Below, piece by piece: positions 12,843-13,268 of a DNA stretch of 13,268 nt; position 1 is the first letter of the stretch; the number at the start of each line of letters is the position of its first letter. The notes below the pieces were generated by a model, which searched no databases, was not told the origin of the DNA, and saw only the letters and a list, made by a program, of their open reading frames with translations. Both the position numbers and the translations under genes were made by a program. The stretch covers positions 1-13,268 of the forward strand of contig CANQKU010000021.1 of NCBI GenBank assembly GCA_947624535.1, read 5' to 3'. The stretch comes from an uncultured Bacilli bacterium. Its GTDB lineage: Bacteria; Bacillota_I; Bacilli_A; RF39; UBA660.

Positions 12843-13268
12843 TTATGAATAATTAACAAGTGTTTTCAATCTCTTAATAACTTTTTTCTCTATTCTAGAA
12901 ATATATGATTGACTAATACCTAACTTTTTAGCTACTTCTTTTTGAGTTAATTCTTTTTGTCCTAATAGACCATATCTCAAAATAATAATATCTCTATCTC
13001 GTGGATTTAATCTCATTACTTCATTAATCATTGTTTTTTTATCATTTTCTTCTTCAATACCACGAGTTACAATATCTTTATCAGTTCCTAAAACATCTTC
13101 AAGATGAAGTTCATTACCCTCTGCATCATAAGAAAGTGATGCATCAATACTAACTTCTGTTTTAATTCGTTTAGTCTTTCTCAAAAACATTAAAATCTCA
13201 TTATCAATACATCTTGAAGCATAAGTTGCTAATTTAATATTTTTATCTTTTGAAAAAGTATTAATTCC
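12843..13268 (-). CDS. sigE: SigE-like sporulation sigma factor, C-terminal part, cut by window edge
   Basis: RNA polymerase sigma factor of the SigE/SigK type, active in the mother cell during sporulation. The frame is open to the right edge, and 141 residues are visible of about 240. They begin in region 2 (LATYASRCIDNEILMFLR), pass through the linker (EVSIDASLSYDAEGNELHLEDVLGTD) and end in region 4, with helix-turn-helix LTQKEVAKKLGISQSYISRIEKKVIKRL. The EVS, DGNEL-like and DVLGTD(K/D)DI stretches look closer to SigE than SigK, so I name it sigE with some reserve. An internal ATG at 13190 could be mistaken for the start, but it lies in the middle of region 2. The N-terminal pro-sequence, if any, is outside the window. 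Confidence 0.85.
   Translation of the reverse strand, partial: GINTFSKDKNIKLATYASRCIDNEILMFLRKTKRIKTEVSIDASLSYDAEGNELHLEDVLGTDKDIVTRGIEEENDKKTMINEVMRLNPRDRDIIILRYGLLGQKELTQKEVAKKLGISQSYISRIEKKVIKRLKTLVNYS

Overview
The window is a very AT-rich, tightly packed stretch from a low-GC Gram-positive bacterium. The most likely source is a gut-dwelling Bacilli lineage near the Erysipelotrichales, RF39 or Mollicutes-related groups. Evidence for this is strong AGGAGG-type ribosome sites, Lys/Asn/Ile-rich proteins, a SigE-like sporulation sigma factor and a bile salt hydrolase. The 11 intact genes with a visible stop use TAA (7) or TAG (4) and never TGA. Tryptophan codons checked are TGG, so no TGA recoding is seen. 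Placement below class level is inference.

Left part (1-2510): the N-terminal half of an M18 aminopeptidase runs off the left edge. Next come a frameshifted XRE-type regulator, a plus-strand gene of unknown function (168 aa, GTG start, good promoter), a bidirectional terminator, and a minus-strand tRNA-Ile2(CAT)/tRNA-Leu(TAG) pair with its own promoter. A 139-aa unknown gene follows, driven by a perfect TTGACA-17-TATAAT promoter.

Middle (2511-5663): a 439-bp non-coding element (2529-2967) has imperfect terminal inverted repeats and is flanked exactly by an 18-bp direct repeat. It looks like a non-autonomous transposable element. It sits at the 3' end of a two-gene operon for a Cys-rich single-pass surface protein and a Lys-rich single-pass membrane protein.

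Metabolic block (5664-9194): a probable operon encodes bile salt hydrolase, a PfkB-type sugar kinase (TTG start) and a stand-alone Smr-domain protein. Upstream is an AAA ATPase with a DUF4143-type C-terminus. Its promoter overlaps a perfect 11-bp palindromic operator candidate.

Most interesting locus (9235-9438): a self-contained small transcription unit on the minus strand, with promoter, two 37-nt tandem repeats (49-nt period) and an intrinsic terminator. Each repeat can fold as an H-type pseudoknot. One stem differs between the repeats but stays paired in both, which is good evidence of selected RNA structure. The layout resembles a type III antitoxin RNA, but no ToxN-like toxin is in the window.

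Right part (9469-13268): pyruvate phosphate dikinase (full length, catalytic His454 and Cys830), thymidine kinase, and the C-terminal part of a SigE-like sigma factor cut by the right edge. All are on the minus strand.
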